From: Trichomonas vaginalis G3
Lineage: Eukaryota; Parabasalia; Trichomonadida; Trichomonadidae
DNA: 64,000 nt
Direction: 5' to 3'
Assembly: GCF_026262505.1 (NCBI RefSeq)
Contig: NC_067206.1
Span: forward strand, 3,934,879 to 3,998,878
This document shows, piece by piece, positions 1 through 7,368 of the stretch. The position numbers were made by a program, and so were the translations under genes. The notes under the pieces were generated by a model. That model ran no database searches. It saw only the letters and a program-made list of their open reading frames with translations, and had not been told where the DNA came from. How positions within the stretch are numbered: position 1 is the first letter of the stretch; every line of letters starts with the position of its first letter.

Positions 1-591
1 GAGAATATGAAACTTATAGTTTGCAATGAACTTCAAAGTATAGATACAACAAAAGTTTTAAACTCAGATGCTTTGAAGAGTCTTATAACAGATAAAGTTG
101 GAGTTGTTGAAAGAAAGTATAAAGACCAAACAGTTTGTGAAAATGTTGCAAACTTCATTATGGTTTCAAACAATGCTGTTCCGATGAAGTTAGAAAGTTC
201 TGACAGAAGATATGTAGTTGTCAGAACGTCAGATTCTCATATGCAAGATACAGAATATTTTGACGACTTAGCAGAAACTTTGACATCTGACTTTTACAAC
301 CACTTGTTCTCATATTTCATGACATTAGATATTTCTAAGTTCAATCCAAGACAAATTCCACATACCGAAGAGAGACAAACATTGTTAGAAGCAAACAAGA
401 GTGTATATGAACTGTTCATAGATGAAACTGACTTTGTGTCATTAGATGAAAGGTCATTGTACGATTCGTATAAACAATATTGTCAAGAATATGGTTATAT
501 GGCAGCTTCTAAACGTACATTCTTGGCAAATGTCAAAAGTCTTTTAGATGTTCAGAATGGTGTATATACAAAGAAAATTTTTTCTGAGTAA
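1..591 (+). CDS. Polinton SF3 (D5-like) helicase, C-terminal part cut by window edge
   Basis: C-terminal portion of the replicative superfamily 3 helicase/NTPase that would unwind element DNA for the protein-primed polymerase. The visible part has the Walker B-like stretch (LIVCNELQS) and the SF3 sensor motif (NFIMVSNNAVP), followed by a helical C-terminal domain. The Walker A part lies to the left of the window; it is seen in copy B at 21,056-22,292 and copy C at 54,918-56,152. The frame is open from position 7 to the stop. The family assignment rests on motif order and on the fuller copies. Confidence 0.8.
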   Translation, partial: ENMKLIVCNELQSIDTTKVLNSDALKSLITDKVGVVERKYKDQTVCENVANFIMVSNNAVPMKLESSDRRYVVVRTSDSHMQDTEYFDDLAETLTSDFYNHLFSYFMTLDISKFNPRQIPHTEERQTLLEANKSVYELFIDETDFVSLDERSLYDSYKQYCQEYGYMAASKRTFLANVKSLLDVQNGVYTKKIFSE

Positions 592-628
592 ATTTTAAAA
601 AAAATATTTTTTTATCCGATAGAAAAAG

Positions 629-1048
629 ATGGCAAAATTCATCTCAGTAAATAAGTACATGACAGAAGTCAAAGATAAGTTAGCTCCATTCGCATATTTG
701 AATGTTTACTTCTACAATTTTGAAAAGTCTACATTTGACAAAATTTGGAACATTGCACCAGTTAAGTTTGCTGTTGTTAGAAAAAGTGGTGCAACTTTTG
801 AAGACTTATACATTGACGGTATGTTGACAGTCAAAGAAAATTTTGACAGAAAGTTCTCAAAACTCGAAGAAGGTAAAGCATACAAACTTGTTATACCTTA
901 TGAACCAAAGAAAGCAGACGACTATGAATATTATGAGTCTAAGATAGTTGAAGTTCAAGGTAAATTGGGTAAAAAGATTTTAGAGTCTAAGCCAGTGTTT
1001 ACTCCTAAAGAGGAAGAGAACATTGACATTGACCCAGAAATGTTCTAA
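629..1048 (+). CDS. Conserved Polinton protein, 139 aa
   Basis: A 139-residue soluble protein that follows the helicase by 37 bases in all three copies (B 22,329-22,748; C 54,464-54,882). It begins MAKFISVNKYM, is rich in Lys, Phe and Glu, and ends in an acidic tail (EEENIDIDPEMF). Conserved position beside the helicase, and a small mixed alpha/beta look, would fit a single-stranded DNA-binding or replication accessory protein; this is inference from context, since I recognise no domain. The acidic C-terminus ending in Phe is also a habit of SSB-like proteins. Confidence 0.7.
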   Translation: MAKFISVNKYMTEVKDKLAPFAYLNVYFYNFEKSTFDKIWNIAPVKFAVVRKSGATFEDLYIDGMLTVKENFDRKFSKLEEGKAYKLVIPYEPKKADDYEYYESKIVEVQGKLGKKILESKPVFTPKEEENIDIDPEMF

Positions 1049-1067
1049 AAATAAAATTTTATTTTTA
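1046..1067. terminator. Palindromic convergent stop/poly(A) signal
   Basis: A perfect 22-bp A/T palindrome whose two ends are the TAA stop codons of the converging genes at 629-1,048 and 1,065-1,517. Each stop is part of TAAA, the trichomonad polyadenylation-type signal (established for host genes), so one palindrome could end both transcripts. The same 22 bases occur in B at 22,746-22,767. Confidence 0.5.
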
Positions 1068-1517
1068 CATGTCAAATTTCTTTTTCTCTGGAACTGGTTC
1101 AGGTTCTTTCTTCTCTTCTTCTACTTTCTTTTCTTTCTTTTCTCTCTTCTTCTTTTCTGGTGGAGATATGTCAAATTTCTCAGAACCATATTTATGTAAA
1201 AGTTCTTTGTCCTTTAATAGCTCATCTATTCTGTTTTCTATTTCATCTTCAAGAACAGCGCATGTGTCTTCTTTGCATTCTAAGAAGTTTTGTTGGACTT
1301 CATCTCTCCAAGAGGCGTCATCTCTGTCAACAAGTCTGTCATTGACAAATTTTAAGACTGCTCTGCTTAATGTTTTATGGTTCTTGTCATATTCCCAGAA
1401 ACAGAACTTTAGAACAAATTCACCTTTCTTGTTTACACTATGTAAGATTTTATGGTCGACAGATGTTTTGCTGTCGAAAAGCTTGTCTCGAATATAGATA
1501 GCGAAATCGCTAGACAT
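1065..1517 (-). CDS. Conserved Polinton protein with charged Lys/Glu tail, 150 aa
   Basis: A 150-residue protein convergent with the previous gene and divergent from the packaging ATPase (36 bases between the two ATGs). The N-terminal 115 residues are mixed charged, with MSSDFAIYIRDKLFDSK at the start; the last 35 are a Lys/Glu/Pro low-complexity tail. Homologues: B 22,765-23,232, C 53,989-54,448. No family recognised. Its constant pairing with the ATPase suggests a packaging or DNA-binding role, but that is inference only. Confidence 0.65.
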   Translation of the reverse strand: MSSDFAIYIRDKLFDSKTSVDHKILHSVNKKGEFVLKFCFWEYDKNHKTLSRAVLKFVNDRLVDRDDASWRDEVQQNFLECKEDTCAVLEDEIENRIDELLKDKELLHKYGSEKFDISPPEKKKREKKEKKVEEEKKEPEPVPEKKKFDM

Positions 1518-1553
1518 TTTCTAAAAGATAAAAATTTTAATTTTTCTAAAAAT

Positions 1554-2429
1554 ATGTTAGAAAAAAAGTTTGCTGACATTGACACGAAATTTGAGAATGT
1601 TTTAAACAAGAACAAGAGGAAGTTAGAAAATGCTCAGATAAAGCCTATACATGACAAGTTCTTATTTGCTCAGAATGGTATAACAGGTCTAATTGCACCA
1701 CCTGGGTCGGGTAAGACTTTCACTTATCTTAAAATGGCTGCACAACAACAAGAACTAGATGAGAAGAACCCATTCTATGAGTTAGTTGTTATTTGTTCGA
1801 CTTCTGGTCAATTTGACCAAACCGTCAATTCGTTCAAAGATATTATAAAGAAGTCTAAGTTAGTATGTATAAAGGATACTGAGTTGTTAGATTGGATAAA
1901 GAAGTACCAAAGAAGAGTTTTGAAGTATAATGCTATAAATGAGTATATAAATTCGAAGTTTAAAGACCCAAATGAGGAAATGCAGAGAATATTAGAGAAG
2001 AAACACTTCAGAAACAAACAGAAAGAGATAGAATACATTTCGAAGAAATTGCAATCTTACGATTGGAAGACTTACCCTCATAGATGTCTTCTTATCTTAG
2101 ATGATTTCACCTCTCATCCTTTGTTAAAGAACAGAGAACAAGATATGTGTCGAATTCTTAAGAAGCTCAGACACTTTAATATCTCAGTTGTCATTTGTGT
2201 ACAGACAGCAAAGAGTTTAAGTAAGGATGTTAAAAGAATACTTCCTGACATAATACTTTTCCCCGGATTGTCCGAAGACGATTTCATGGAACTTATGAAA
2301 GAGTCCATGGCAGGTAAGTTTGACAGACATGAACTATGGGAGAAGTACAAAGTCATACAAGACCCTCATACTTCTTTCAGAATTCATATCTACGCAAACA
2401 AAGTTCAAATTGTAAAAAGTCAAGCTTGA
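1554..2429 (+). CDS. Polinton genome-packaging ATPase (FtsK/HerA, A32-like)
   Basis: About 291 residues. Walker A is LIAPPGSGKTFT about 50 residues in, Walker B is CLLILDDF, and a sensor-like strand VVICVQTAKSL follows, the pattern of A32-type packaging ATPases that push viral DNA into capsids. The frame is open further upstream (from 1,452), but that part overlaps the divergent gene on the other strand, so the ATG at 1,554 (MLEKKFADID) is the likelier start; the same ATG is kept in B and C. This copy is open throughout and differs from C at only a few residues. Confidence 0.88.
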   Translation: MLEKKFADIDTKFENVLNKNKRKLENAQIKPIHDKFLFAQNGITGLIAPPGSGKTFTYLKMAAQQQELDEKNPFYELVVICSTSGQFDQTVNSFKDIIKKSKLVCIKDTELLDWIKKYQRRVLKYNAINEYINSKFKDPNEEMQRILEKKHFRNKQKEIEYISKKLQSYDWKTYPHRCLLILDDFTSHPLLKNREQDMCRILKKLRHFNISVVICVQTAKSLSKDVKRILPDIILFPGLSEDDFMELMKESMAGKFDRHELWEKYKVIQDPHTSFRIHIYANKVQIVKSQA

Positions 2430-2448
2430 AAAATCTAAGTGTTTAGTC

Positions 2449-2628
2449 TTAGTAAGATGGTAGCTTCTTAAAGCAAATACCATTGCTGAGTTTTATGTAC
2501 GTGAAGAGAAGTACAATGAATTCAATTACGAGTACAATTGCAATGACAACTAAGGCAACTATTTTTGTCTTTTGCCAGCAAGGGTACTTCTTCTCTTCCA
2601 ATGGTTCGGCAGAACTATACTCACTCAT
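2449..2628 (-). CDS. Small single-pass membrane protein, about 59 aa
   Basis: Starts MSEYSSAEPLEEKKYP, then a 24-residue hydrophobic segment (KIVALVVIAIVLVIEF and on) and a short polar tail. Acidic/basic N-terminus followed by one membrane segment resembles small virion membrane proteins. Converges on the ATPase stop with about 20 bases between. Homologue in B at 25,503-25,664 with a different short tail. Function unknown. Confidence 0.6.
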   Translation of the reverse strand: MSEYSSAEPLEEKKYPCWQKTKIVALVVIAIVLVIEFIVLLFTYIKLSNGICFKKLPSY

Positions 2629-2661
2629 GAGAAATGCCAAAACGGTTTAATAGAAAAAGTG

Positions 2662-2671
2662 TCATTTTTTC
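2662..2671 (+). promoter_or_regulatory. Trichomonad initiator (Inr) before 2,672 ATG
   Basis: TCATTTTTTC directly before the ATG matches the Trichomonas Inr (TCA, then C/T, then T/A) at the usual very short distance. Repeated at B 25,698-25,707. Confidence 0.55.
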
Positions 2672-2860
2672 ATGTCCGAAGACTCGAAGGTGCAACACTT
2701 CCAAAATACCGACGAACTCAGAAGAGCAGCATGGCAGTATGTTCTTGACAACTTCTTTGAGTTCTCCAGGTACACCTTGGAAAATGCTGAAGAACTCCGA
2801 CACAGAGAATTTGGAGAAATTGCGCTCCAATACTACCTTGACAAACAAAGGGTAAAATAA
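2672..2860 (+). CDS. Small helical protein, 62 aa
   Basis: Short acidic, helix-prone protein (MSEDSKVQHFQNTDELRRAA). Open in A and B (25,708-25,902, where the end carries a short duplicated tail). It has its own Inr. Unknown function; conservation in two copies and a good initiator are the main support. Confidence 0.55.
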   Translation: MSEDSKVQHFQNTDELRRAAWQYVLDNFFEFSRYTLENAEELRHREFGEIALQYYLDKQRVK

Positions 2861-2896
2861 GACTAAAAACTTAACGTTTAAAAAGTGACATTTTTA

Positions 2897-3097
2897 ATGA
2901 GCTCCGAGTCACCGAGAAAACTTGGTCAGATGTTAGCAGCTTACTTCCCTGAGGAGGATGGAAGCGTTACATACATAAGGTTCAAAAACAACGAACCTGG
3001 AATTGCGTACCAAATTCGCAATTACATGACCATGGAAGAGTACGAAAGGTTCCTACAAGAGAAACCAGCTCTAAACAACTCAGAAAAGAAAGAATAA
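2897..3097 (+). CDS. Small protein, about 66 aa
   Basis: MSSESPRKLGQMLAAYFPEE onwards, with a beta/alpha mix and a charged tail (NNSEKKE). The start at 2,897 is preferred because a TGACATTTTTAATG leader precedes it. Broken homologue in B at 25,954-26,153. No family recognised. Confidence 0.5.
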   Translation: MSSESPRKLGQMLAAYFPEEDGSVTYIRFKNNEPGIAYQIRNYMTMEEYERFLQEKPALNNSEKKE

Positions 3098-3125
3098 AAA
3101 GTTTAACTCGTAATTGTTTATTTTT

Positions 3126-3713
3126 TTACTTGTATGGGCAAGCTGCAAGAATGAAGTCGACTATCTCAGTCTTTGTCTTGACCAGTTGGACTGCTCTTGT
3201 AAGCACGTCTGTTTTGCGGTCTCCAGCTGGTGTTTTACCTTCGTAATTGCGCATGTTCTTGAGAGCTCCAACTGTAAATGGTTGTAGGATGAAGAGTCTC
3301 TCAGACTGCTTGAGGTAGTCTTCACGGTCACGAACCGAATCTGTGGTACGAGTCGAATCGGTCGATTTGAGGGAAGAGACTGAAAGCCTGTCGTCTTCCA
3401 TTGGAGCTGTAGCATACTCTTTGCGTAAGCGGTTCAGACCTTCTTCGAAGTCTTGGTCTCTCTTCGATTGGGATTGAAATTGGAATTGCTGGGGTGGAGC
3501 TTGCTGGAACAACCAAGGGTTGGGGAAGTAAGGCATAGGCTGAGGAGGGTAGTTCGGGAAGCCTTGTGGTGGGTAGTAACCTTGAGGTGGAAATTGGTAG
3601 TAATTTGGTGGAGGTACTTGCTGGAACTGAGGTTGCTGAGGAGACTGTTGTGGTTCTGCAGCTTTCGGTTTTTCTGGCTTTGGAAGGCATTCAGGAAGAG
3701 GAACGTCAGTCAT
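3126..3713 (-). CDS. Pro/Gln-rich protein, about 195 aa
   Basis: Begins MTDVPLPECLPKPEKPK. Residues about 20-90 are Pro/Gln/Tyr-rich low complexity (QQSPQQPQFQQVPPP, repeated YPPQG-like units); the C-terminal half is charged and more globular (from RDQDFEEGLNRLRKEY). Such tails are typical of structural or scaffold proteins. Homologue B 26,181-26,758 (broken); a fragment of its start remains in C near 52,986-53,060. It diverges from the next gene across a repeat-filled promoter region. Function unknown. Confidence 0.55.
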   Translation of the reverse strand: MTDVPLPECLPKPEKPKAAEPQQSPQQPQFQQVPPPNYYQFPPQGYYPPQGFPNYPPQPMPYFPNPWLFQQAPPQQFQFQSQSKRDQDFEEGLNRLRKEYATAPMEDDRLSVSSLKSTDSTRTTDSVRDREDYLKQSERLFILQPFTVGALKNMRNYEGKTPAGDRKTDVLTRAVQLVKTKTEIVDFILAACPYK

Positions 3714-3915
3714 CCGTTTGTGTCCTGTCGGAAGGAAAAACTTTTCCTGTCGGAAGGAAAAACTTTTTCTGTCGGAAGGAAAATTTTTTCTAAAGTTCGA
3801 CCAAAAAGTTCTCAATTTTCGAAAATTTGAATGGTTTACGGACGGACAACTGGAAGAGTTCTTCCTGTCGGAAGGAAAAATTTTTCCCTTTGTCGGGAAA
3901 ATATTTTCCTGTCGG
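3714..3915. promoter_or_regulatory. Shared bidirectional 5' region with GGAAGGAAAAA repeats
   Basis: About 200 bases between divergent genes, containing imperfect copies of CTGTCGGAAGGAAAAACTTT and a central stretch with TTTTCGAAAATTTGAATGG. The same arrangement with more copies occurs in B (26,759-27,008) and, expanded, in C (52,650-52,985). Likely promoter/UTR for both genes, with the repeats either regulatory or simply unstable. Confidence 0.45.
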
Positions 3916-4290
3916 ATGGAAGAACTTGGAATGCAAGAAAGACTTGACGAGGCAATTTACCTAATTGAAATTAACGACTGCGTAAAAGACTACTTGCGCA
4001 AGGTAATGAAGCCCAAGGTCAAGTTCATCTCTATTTCTGGAAGGTCTACACTTCAGCTCGAGACTTCGACTGGAATTCCAATTCAAATACCAGACGGGAC
4101 AGCCTACGATGGCATAAAGGACGCCAAAAGAGAAGCTCTTGTTAAGTTCCTAAACAAACGTCCTTGGATAAAAATACCAAACAAGGAGAACCCCCTACCC
4201 CATATGAAATTGGCAATTCAGTCTCTCCTTCACTTCTCTGGTCAGCCGTTCTACATAACCTGTGAAGGCGACATTCAGCCAGTTCAGTAA
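3916..4290 (+). CDS. Conserved Polinton protein, 124 aa
   Basis: Starts MEELGMQERLDEAIYLIEIN. The frame is open further upstream but only through the repeat region, so I use the ATG that B shares (27,009). It contains strands around KVKFISISGRSTLQLETS and a basic centre (KDAKREALVKFLNKRPWIKI). No domain recognised. In C only the start survives beside a 22-bp minisatellite. Confidence 0.55.
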   Translation: MEELGMQERLDEAIYLIEINDCVKDYLRKVMKPKVKFISISGRSTLQLETSTGIPIQIPDGTAYDGIKDAKREALVKFLNKRPWIKIPNKENPLPHMKLAIQSLLHFSGQPFYITCEGDIQPVQ

Positions 4291-4306
4291 ACATCTCATT
4301 TTAACT

Positions 4307-4317
4307 TCACTTTTTTT
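4307..4317 (+). promoter_or_regulatory. Trichomonad Inr before 4,318 ATG
   Basis: TCACTTTTTTT lies directly before the ATG and matches the host Inr consensus. Confidence 0.5.
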
Positions 4318-4614
4318 ATGTTTTTACTCACACTCGTACTCAACAGGTTTGTGTACAACTATTTCAACTGTGAACCTTGTATTGACCGGTCTTCCTGCAA
4401 ATGCAAGTTCGGTCAATACACAATTTATGGTGGCAAGAAGGACAGTGGGGAATGTTATTCTGACATCTGTTGTTGCGCTCGAGAGAGATTTGAAATTTCA
4501 GAGCCACCCCCCCCAAGAACTCCAACACCAACACTCAAGTTGCCAAAGACTCATGTGAAGAAGAAGACTTCTGGTAAGTTTCTTATAGCCATATACATGG
4601 CACGCTTTGAGTAA
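4318..4614 (+). CDS. Cysteine-rich small protein, 98 aa
   Basis: Hydrophobic start (MFLLTLVLNRFVYNYF) followed by a Cys-dense segment, residues about 18-55 (CEPC, SSCKCKFG, CYSDICCCAR; nine cysteines), a PPPPRTPTPT linker and a basic tail. It could be a secreted or zinc-binding protein. Element B lacks it: there the flanking genes are joined directly, so it is an accessory gene gained or lost between sister elements. Function not recognised. Confidence 0.5.
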   Translation: MFLLTLVLNRFVYNYFNCEPCIDRSSCKCKFGQYTIYGGKKDSGECYSDICCCARERFEISEPPPPRTPTPTLKLPKTHVKKKTSGKFLIAIYMARFE

Positions 4615-4624
4615 AAACATTTTT

Positions 4625-4635
4625 TCATTTTTTGA
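4625..4635 (+). promoter_or_regulatory. Trichomonad Inr before 4,636 ATG
   Basis: TCATTTTTTGA precedes the ATG; same arrangement in B at 27,415-27,425. Confidence 0.5.
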
Positions 4636-5220
4636 ATGAAGCAAGTTAAATTCGTCCCACACCAATCTCAATGGACCGATGAAGAGTTTCAAGCTATGGT
4701 TGAAGGCGTTGAGAACGACATAGACGGCGAACTTGAAGGAGCTCAAACCACAATTGCAACCAAAATTGCAGAAGTCAAGGAACAAATAGCTCCACTTAAA
4801 GCTACCAAAGCTACTCTTGACCTCATGGATACTTACCGTTTAGATGTCAAGAGAGGAATAAGACAATTAAAATTGAAACTTCTAAACTACGAAGCTATAC
4901 TCCAGAAGTTAGCAGAAATGAGAAGACTTTACCAGAGCTACTTACATGTAAGGGACTTACCTTCAAGCAGTCCGACCAAAGATGAATTTTCTGACATTGT
5001 CCCAATTTTGTCCGAAAGTCAGCTCAGATGTTTTGAACTGCTCCCAACATATCCAGAATATGAACGTTTGCCTGAACTCTTCCGCAATCTCAAAAAACGT
5101 TTTTTGGTTCTCATGTTCGAAACTTTTATCGGAAGAGACAACAAACGTTCAGAAGAAGAACAAGATATTATTTTAAACTTGATGTATGACATAACTGTCA
5201 TAACAAGCTTTTTGAAGTAA
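4636..5220 (+). CDS. Coiled-coil Polinton protein, 194 aa
   Basis: Starts MKQVKFVPHQSQWTDEEFQ. Residues about 35-105 form a long helical, heptad-rich segment (ATKIAEVKEQIAPLKATKA and on), followed by a more globular C-terminal half ending in VITSFLK. Homologue in B at 27,426-28,009 (broken). Probably structural or scaffolding, by inference from coiled coil and context. Confidence 0.6.
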   Translation: MKQVKFVPHQSQWTDEEFQAMVEGVENDIDGELEGAQTTIATKIAEVKEQIAPLKATKATLDLMDTYRLDVKRGIRQLKLKLLNYEAILQKLAEMRRLYQSYLHVRDLPSSSPTKDEFSDIVPILSESQLRCFELLPTYPEYERLPELFRNLKKRFLVLMFETFIGRDNKRSEEEQDIILNLMYDITVITSFLK

Positions 5221-5241
5221 AACCGCCATTCTCAAACCACT

Positions 5242-5252
5242 TCATTTTTTCG
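5242..5252 (+). promoter_or_regulatory. Trichomonad Inr before 5,253 ATG
   Basis: TCATTTTTTCG precedes the ATG; the same in B at 28,032-28,041. Confidence 0.5.
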
Positions 5253-5954
5253 ATGTCCGAACAAGCACCGAAGCCGAACACAATAGCAGATGTCCTTTCA
5301 AGGTTGCCAGACAAGCGCCCAGTTCAAATTCAAATTGCCCAATTGAAAGCTCATCTGACAAACACCATTAAGACTCTCCAAAGTAGTCTTATGACAGAGA
5401 TGACCAATCTCAAAGCCGATGTCCTCATGAACCAAGCTTCCAATGAGAAATGCCTGAACGATTTCGCGGAAACCTTGCGCAATTACGAGAGAGAGAACCG
5501 AGACCTTGCCAGACTCATCTACCGTTTCTTCGAAGAGATAGACGCCATCTGGAAGGTACTCGGAAAGGACAGAACATGCAACACCGTACTTCGTGAGTAC
5601 CAAATTGAAGAAGGAATTGTCGAGGAAGAAGAGGAAGAAAAGAAACACGAAGAAGAAGAGGAAGAAGAAGAAGTTCCTGAAGCCGCTACATGGGCAACCC
5701 TTGTTGCCGATGACGGTTACGAAATTTCCCAACCCTACCCATACCAAATCCGCAACAAGGAGACAGGCAAGGTTCTTACCCCAGTCCTCAACAACTTGGG
5801 ACACTTGAACCTTAACCTTCGGAATCGCGGTTCAATCTCCATGGGCAAGCTTGTCGCAATTCAATGGGTTCCAAATCCAGGCAAGAAGACGAAGGTCAGA
5901 CACATTGACGGTGACAAGCTCAACAACCGTAAGGAGAACCTCGAGTGGTTCTAA
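5253..5954 (+). CDS. Coiled-coil / acidic tract / HNH-endonuclease-like protein, 233 aa
   Basis: Three parts: a helical N-terminal half (residues 1-115), a Glu tract (about 118-145, EEEEEEKKHEEEEEEEE), and a C-terminal HNH_3-like domain (about 160-233) in which LVAIQWVPNP is followed by VRHIDGDKLNNRKENLEW, the His-Asp/Asn-Asn signature of phage-type HNH homing nucleases. The protein may cut DNA or only bind it. The fusion to an acidic coiled-coil half is unusual. Open here, broken in B (28,042-28,755), absent from C. Confidence 0.7.
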   Translation: MSEQAPKPNTIADVLSRLPDKRPVQIQIAQLKAHLTNTIKTLQSSLMTEMTNLKADVLMNQASNEKCLNDFAETLRNYERENRDLARLIYRFFEEIDAIWKVLGKDRTCNTVLREYQIEEGIVEEEEEEKKHEEEEEEEEVPEAATWATLVADDGYEISQPYPYQIRNKETGKVLTPVLNNLGHLNLNLRNRGSISMGKLVAIQWVPNPGKKTKVRHIDGDKLNNRKENLEWF

Positions 5955-5981
5955 GAGTAAAAAAATTTTATTTTAGGGGGA

Positions 5982-6101
5982 AAGTTAGTATGGCTAAGTC
6001 GTGTACTGAGGCACTGCGCGCCTCCGTACACCACTTAGCGGTTTTGACACTTTACAAAACCGTTAACGTATATTTTACAACACAAACGACAATACTAACT
6101 T
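5982..6101. other. Three-way-junction inverted-repeat element
   Basis: Outer 10-bp perfect stem (5,982-5,991 with 6,092-6,101) encloses a 20-bp hairpin with 18 pairs (5,993-6,012 with 6,020-6,039, 7-base loop) and an 8-bp hairpin (6,039-6,046 with 6,055-6,062). It is distinctly GC-richer than its surroundings and marks the point where element A stops resembling B. It could be a structured RNA, a cruciform-forming replication or recombination site, or an old element end. Confidence 0.55.
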
Positions 6102-6162
6102 AACCTTAAATATTTATAAAGCCGCCAACCACTTCACCTCACTAATGAAAAAATAAACGTTC

Positions 6163-6483
6163 TCACTTACAAAAGTATTGCAACTCCTCCCATTGCTGTG
6201 CTTCACATAACAGTTCATAATCTTCTGACTCACTTTCTTCTTCATATAGGTCAAAGTCACTGTCAAAATAAATGTTAGTAAGTTTTGACAAAGCTAATGA
6301 AACACGTTTACTGTTTGTATCGTATGCTTGTATAAACTTTCCATTCTTCATTCCTTCATAAACGCTCAAACTAACTTTACCTTTTCTCCCTCGTATCTGA
6401 TAGAATGTATTTTCACGAGGAACGAAGAACAAATTCTTGAACTCATGACCGTTGTAGTTTGTTATCTCAATAGTTTTCGTCAT
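6163..6483 (-). CDS. Unrecognised 106-aa protein
   Basis: MTKTIEITNYNGHEFKNLFF onwards; beta-rich N-terminal half and an acidic tail (EEESESEDYELLCEAQQWEE). It is the last gene of the minus-strand block of the second Polinton lineage. No family recognised. Confidence 0.45.
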   Translation of the reverse strand: MTKTIEITNYNGHEFKNLFFVPRENTFYQIRGRKGKVSLSVYEGMKNGKFIQAYDTNSKRVSLALSKLTNIYFDSDFDLYEEESESEDYELLCEAQQWEELQYFCK

Positions 6484-6642
6484 TTATATAAAAATAAACT
6501 TAAAAATAATTTTAAAAAAAATAAACTTAAAAATTAATGATATCACCACCCTCACACGTATGAAAACATAGCACAAAAATAAATTTAGGTGAAGTGGTGA
6601 GATCTCACCTCTTTTTTCACCTGTTTTTTCACCCCGTTGAAT
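6484..6642. other. AT-rich intergenic stretch with repeated AAAAATAAACTTAAAAAT
   Basis: Contains two copies of AAATAAACTTAAAAAT and repeated TTTTTTCACC/CACCTC motifs. Probably 5' and 3' untranslated sequence of the flanking genes. Confidence 0.3.
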
Positions 6643-7170
6643 TCATTGCTTTATAACTCTCTTCCTTGGTTTCTTTTTAGTTGCTTTCTTCACGTCTGTC
6701 TCCAACTTGACTGTCTTTCTTCTTCGTCCGTAATGATACCAGTTACTTCCACCAGTCAATGGGTCAAATGGTCTTTCGTAAGGGTTTCCATACATTCCAT
6801 AGGGACCATACGGAAGAACTACTGGTGGAGAAGAAACATTTTCTTTAGTTCCATCGACTCTATTTAAATGCATTGTTTCACCTTTCATCTGGTCATTAAA
6901 GTCTTTTGCGTGTTTTGCAAACACATCGTCCTTTCCTAAAGCATTTTCTGACTCAGTCGCAACCAAATTGGATGCTTTATTTATGAGCCCTATTTTATTT
7001 AATCTTAACTTCTTTGCAACCCAGCCTCCAATCTTCCCTTTATTTGCATCTAATGTCTTCGAAACCCTTCCTCCACTCATTTTATTTACTGCGTCATAAG
7101 CTCCAAGTGCTTTTGCTCCAAATGCTAATGCTTTTGTTCCCATTGCGCCTAAAGCTGCCCAAGCTACCAT
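6643..7170 (-). CDS. Putative capsid-associated membrane-active protein, 175 aa
   Basis: N-terminus is Ala/Gly-rich and amphipathic (MVAWAALGAMGTKALAFGAK), the middle is moderately basic, and the C-terminus is strongly basic (RRRKTVKLE, KKATKKKPRKRV). This layout resembles adenovirus pVI/pX-type internal capsid proteins and the 133-aa protein at 32,156-32,557, although sequence similarity is not obvious. Its start codon follows the upstream gene's stop directly (TAAATG). The assignment is structural inference. Confidence 0.45.
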   Translation of the reverse strand: MVAWAALGAMGTKALAFGAKALGAYDAVNKMSGGRVSKTLDANKGKIGGWVAKKLRLNKIGLINKASNLVATESENALGKDDVFAKHAKDFNDQMKGETMHLNRVDGTKENVSSPPVVLPYGPYGMYGNPYERPFDPLTGGSNWYHYGRRRKTVKLETDVKKATKKKPRKRVIKQ

Positions 7171-7368
7171 TTACACCATATTAAAATCATCTCTCTTCAA
7201 TATTATCTCATAAAAGTTCTCGTTACTGGAGAAAGTCAATGAAACATAAACGTTCTCATTCATAAACTTCTTTCTTATATCATCTATACGCTTCAAAATG
7301 TCTGAACAATTGCTAACATCTTCTACAACAGTTATTTCATCATGAATGACCTTCAAAAACAAACTCAT
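7171..7368 (-). CDS. Small unrecognised protein, 65 aa
   Basis: MSLFLKVIHDEITVVEDVSN onwards. Both junctions with neighbours are TAAATG, so the three minus-strand genes are packed without spacers, as is common in compact viral genomes. No domain recognised. Confidence 0.4.
   Translation of the reverse strand: MSLFLKVIHDEITVVEDVSNCSDILKRIDDIRKKFMNENVYVSLTFSSNENFYEIILKRDDFNMV

Noticed and set aside
1069-1497. Ser/Phe-rich open frame antisense to the Lys/Glu-tail gene (also 22,769-23,206)
   Set aside because: Antisense shadow of a charged low-complexity gene; the sense gene is conserved and has its own divergent promoter.
5298-5804. Phe/Leu-rich minus-strand open frame opposite the HNH gene
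   Set aside because: Shadow of the Glu tract; the plus-strand frame has the Inr and the HNH domain.
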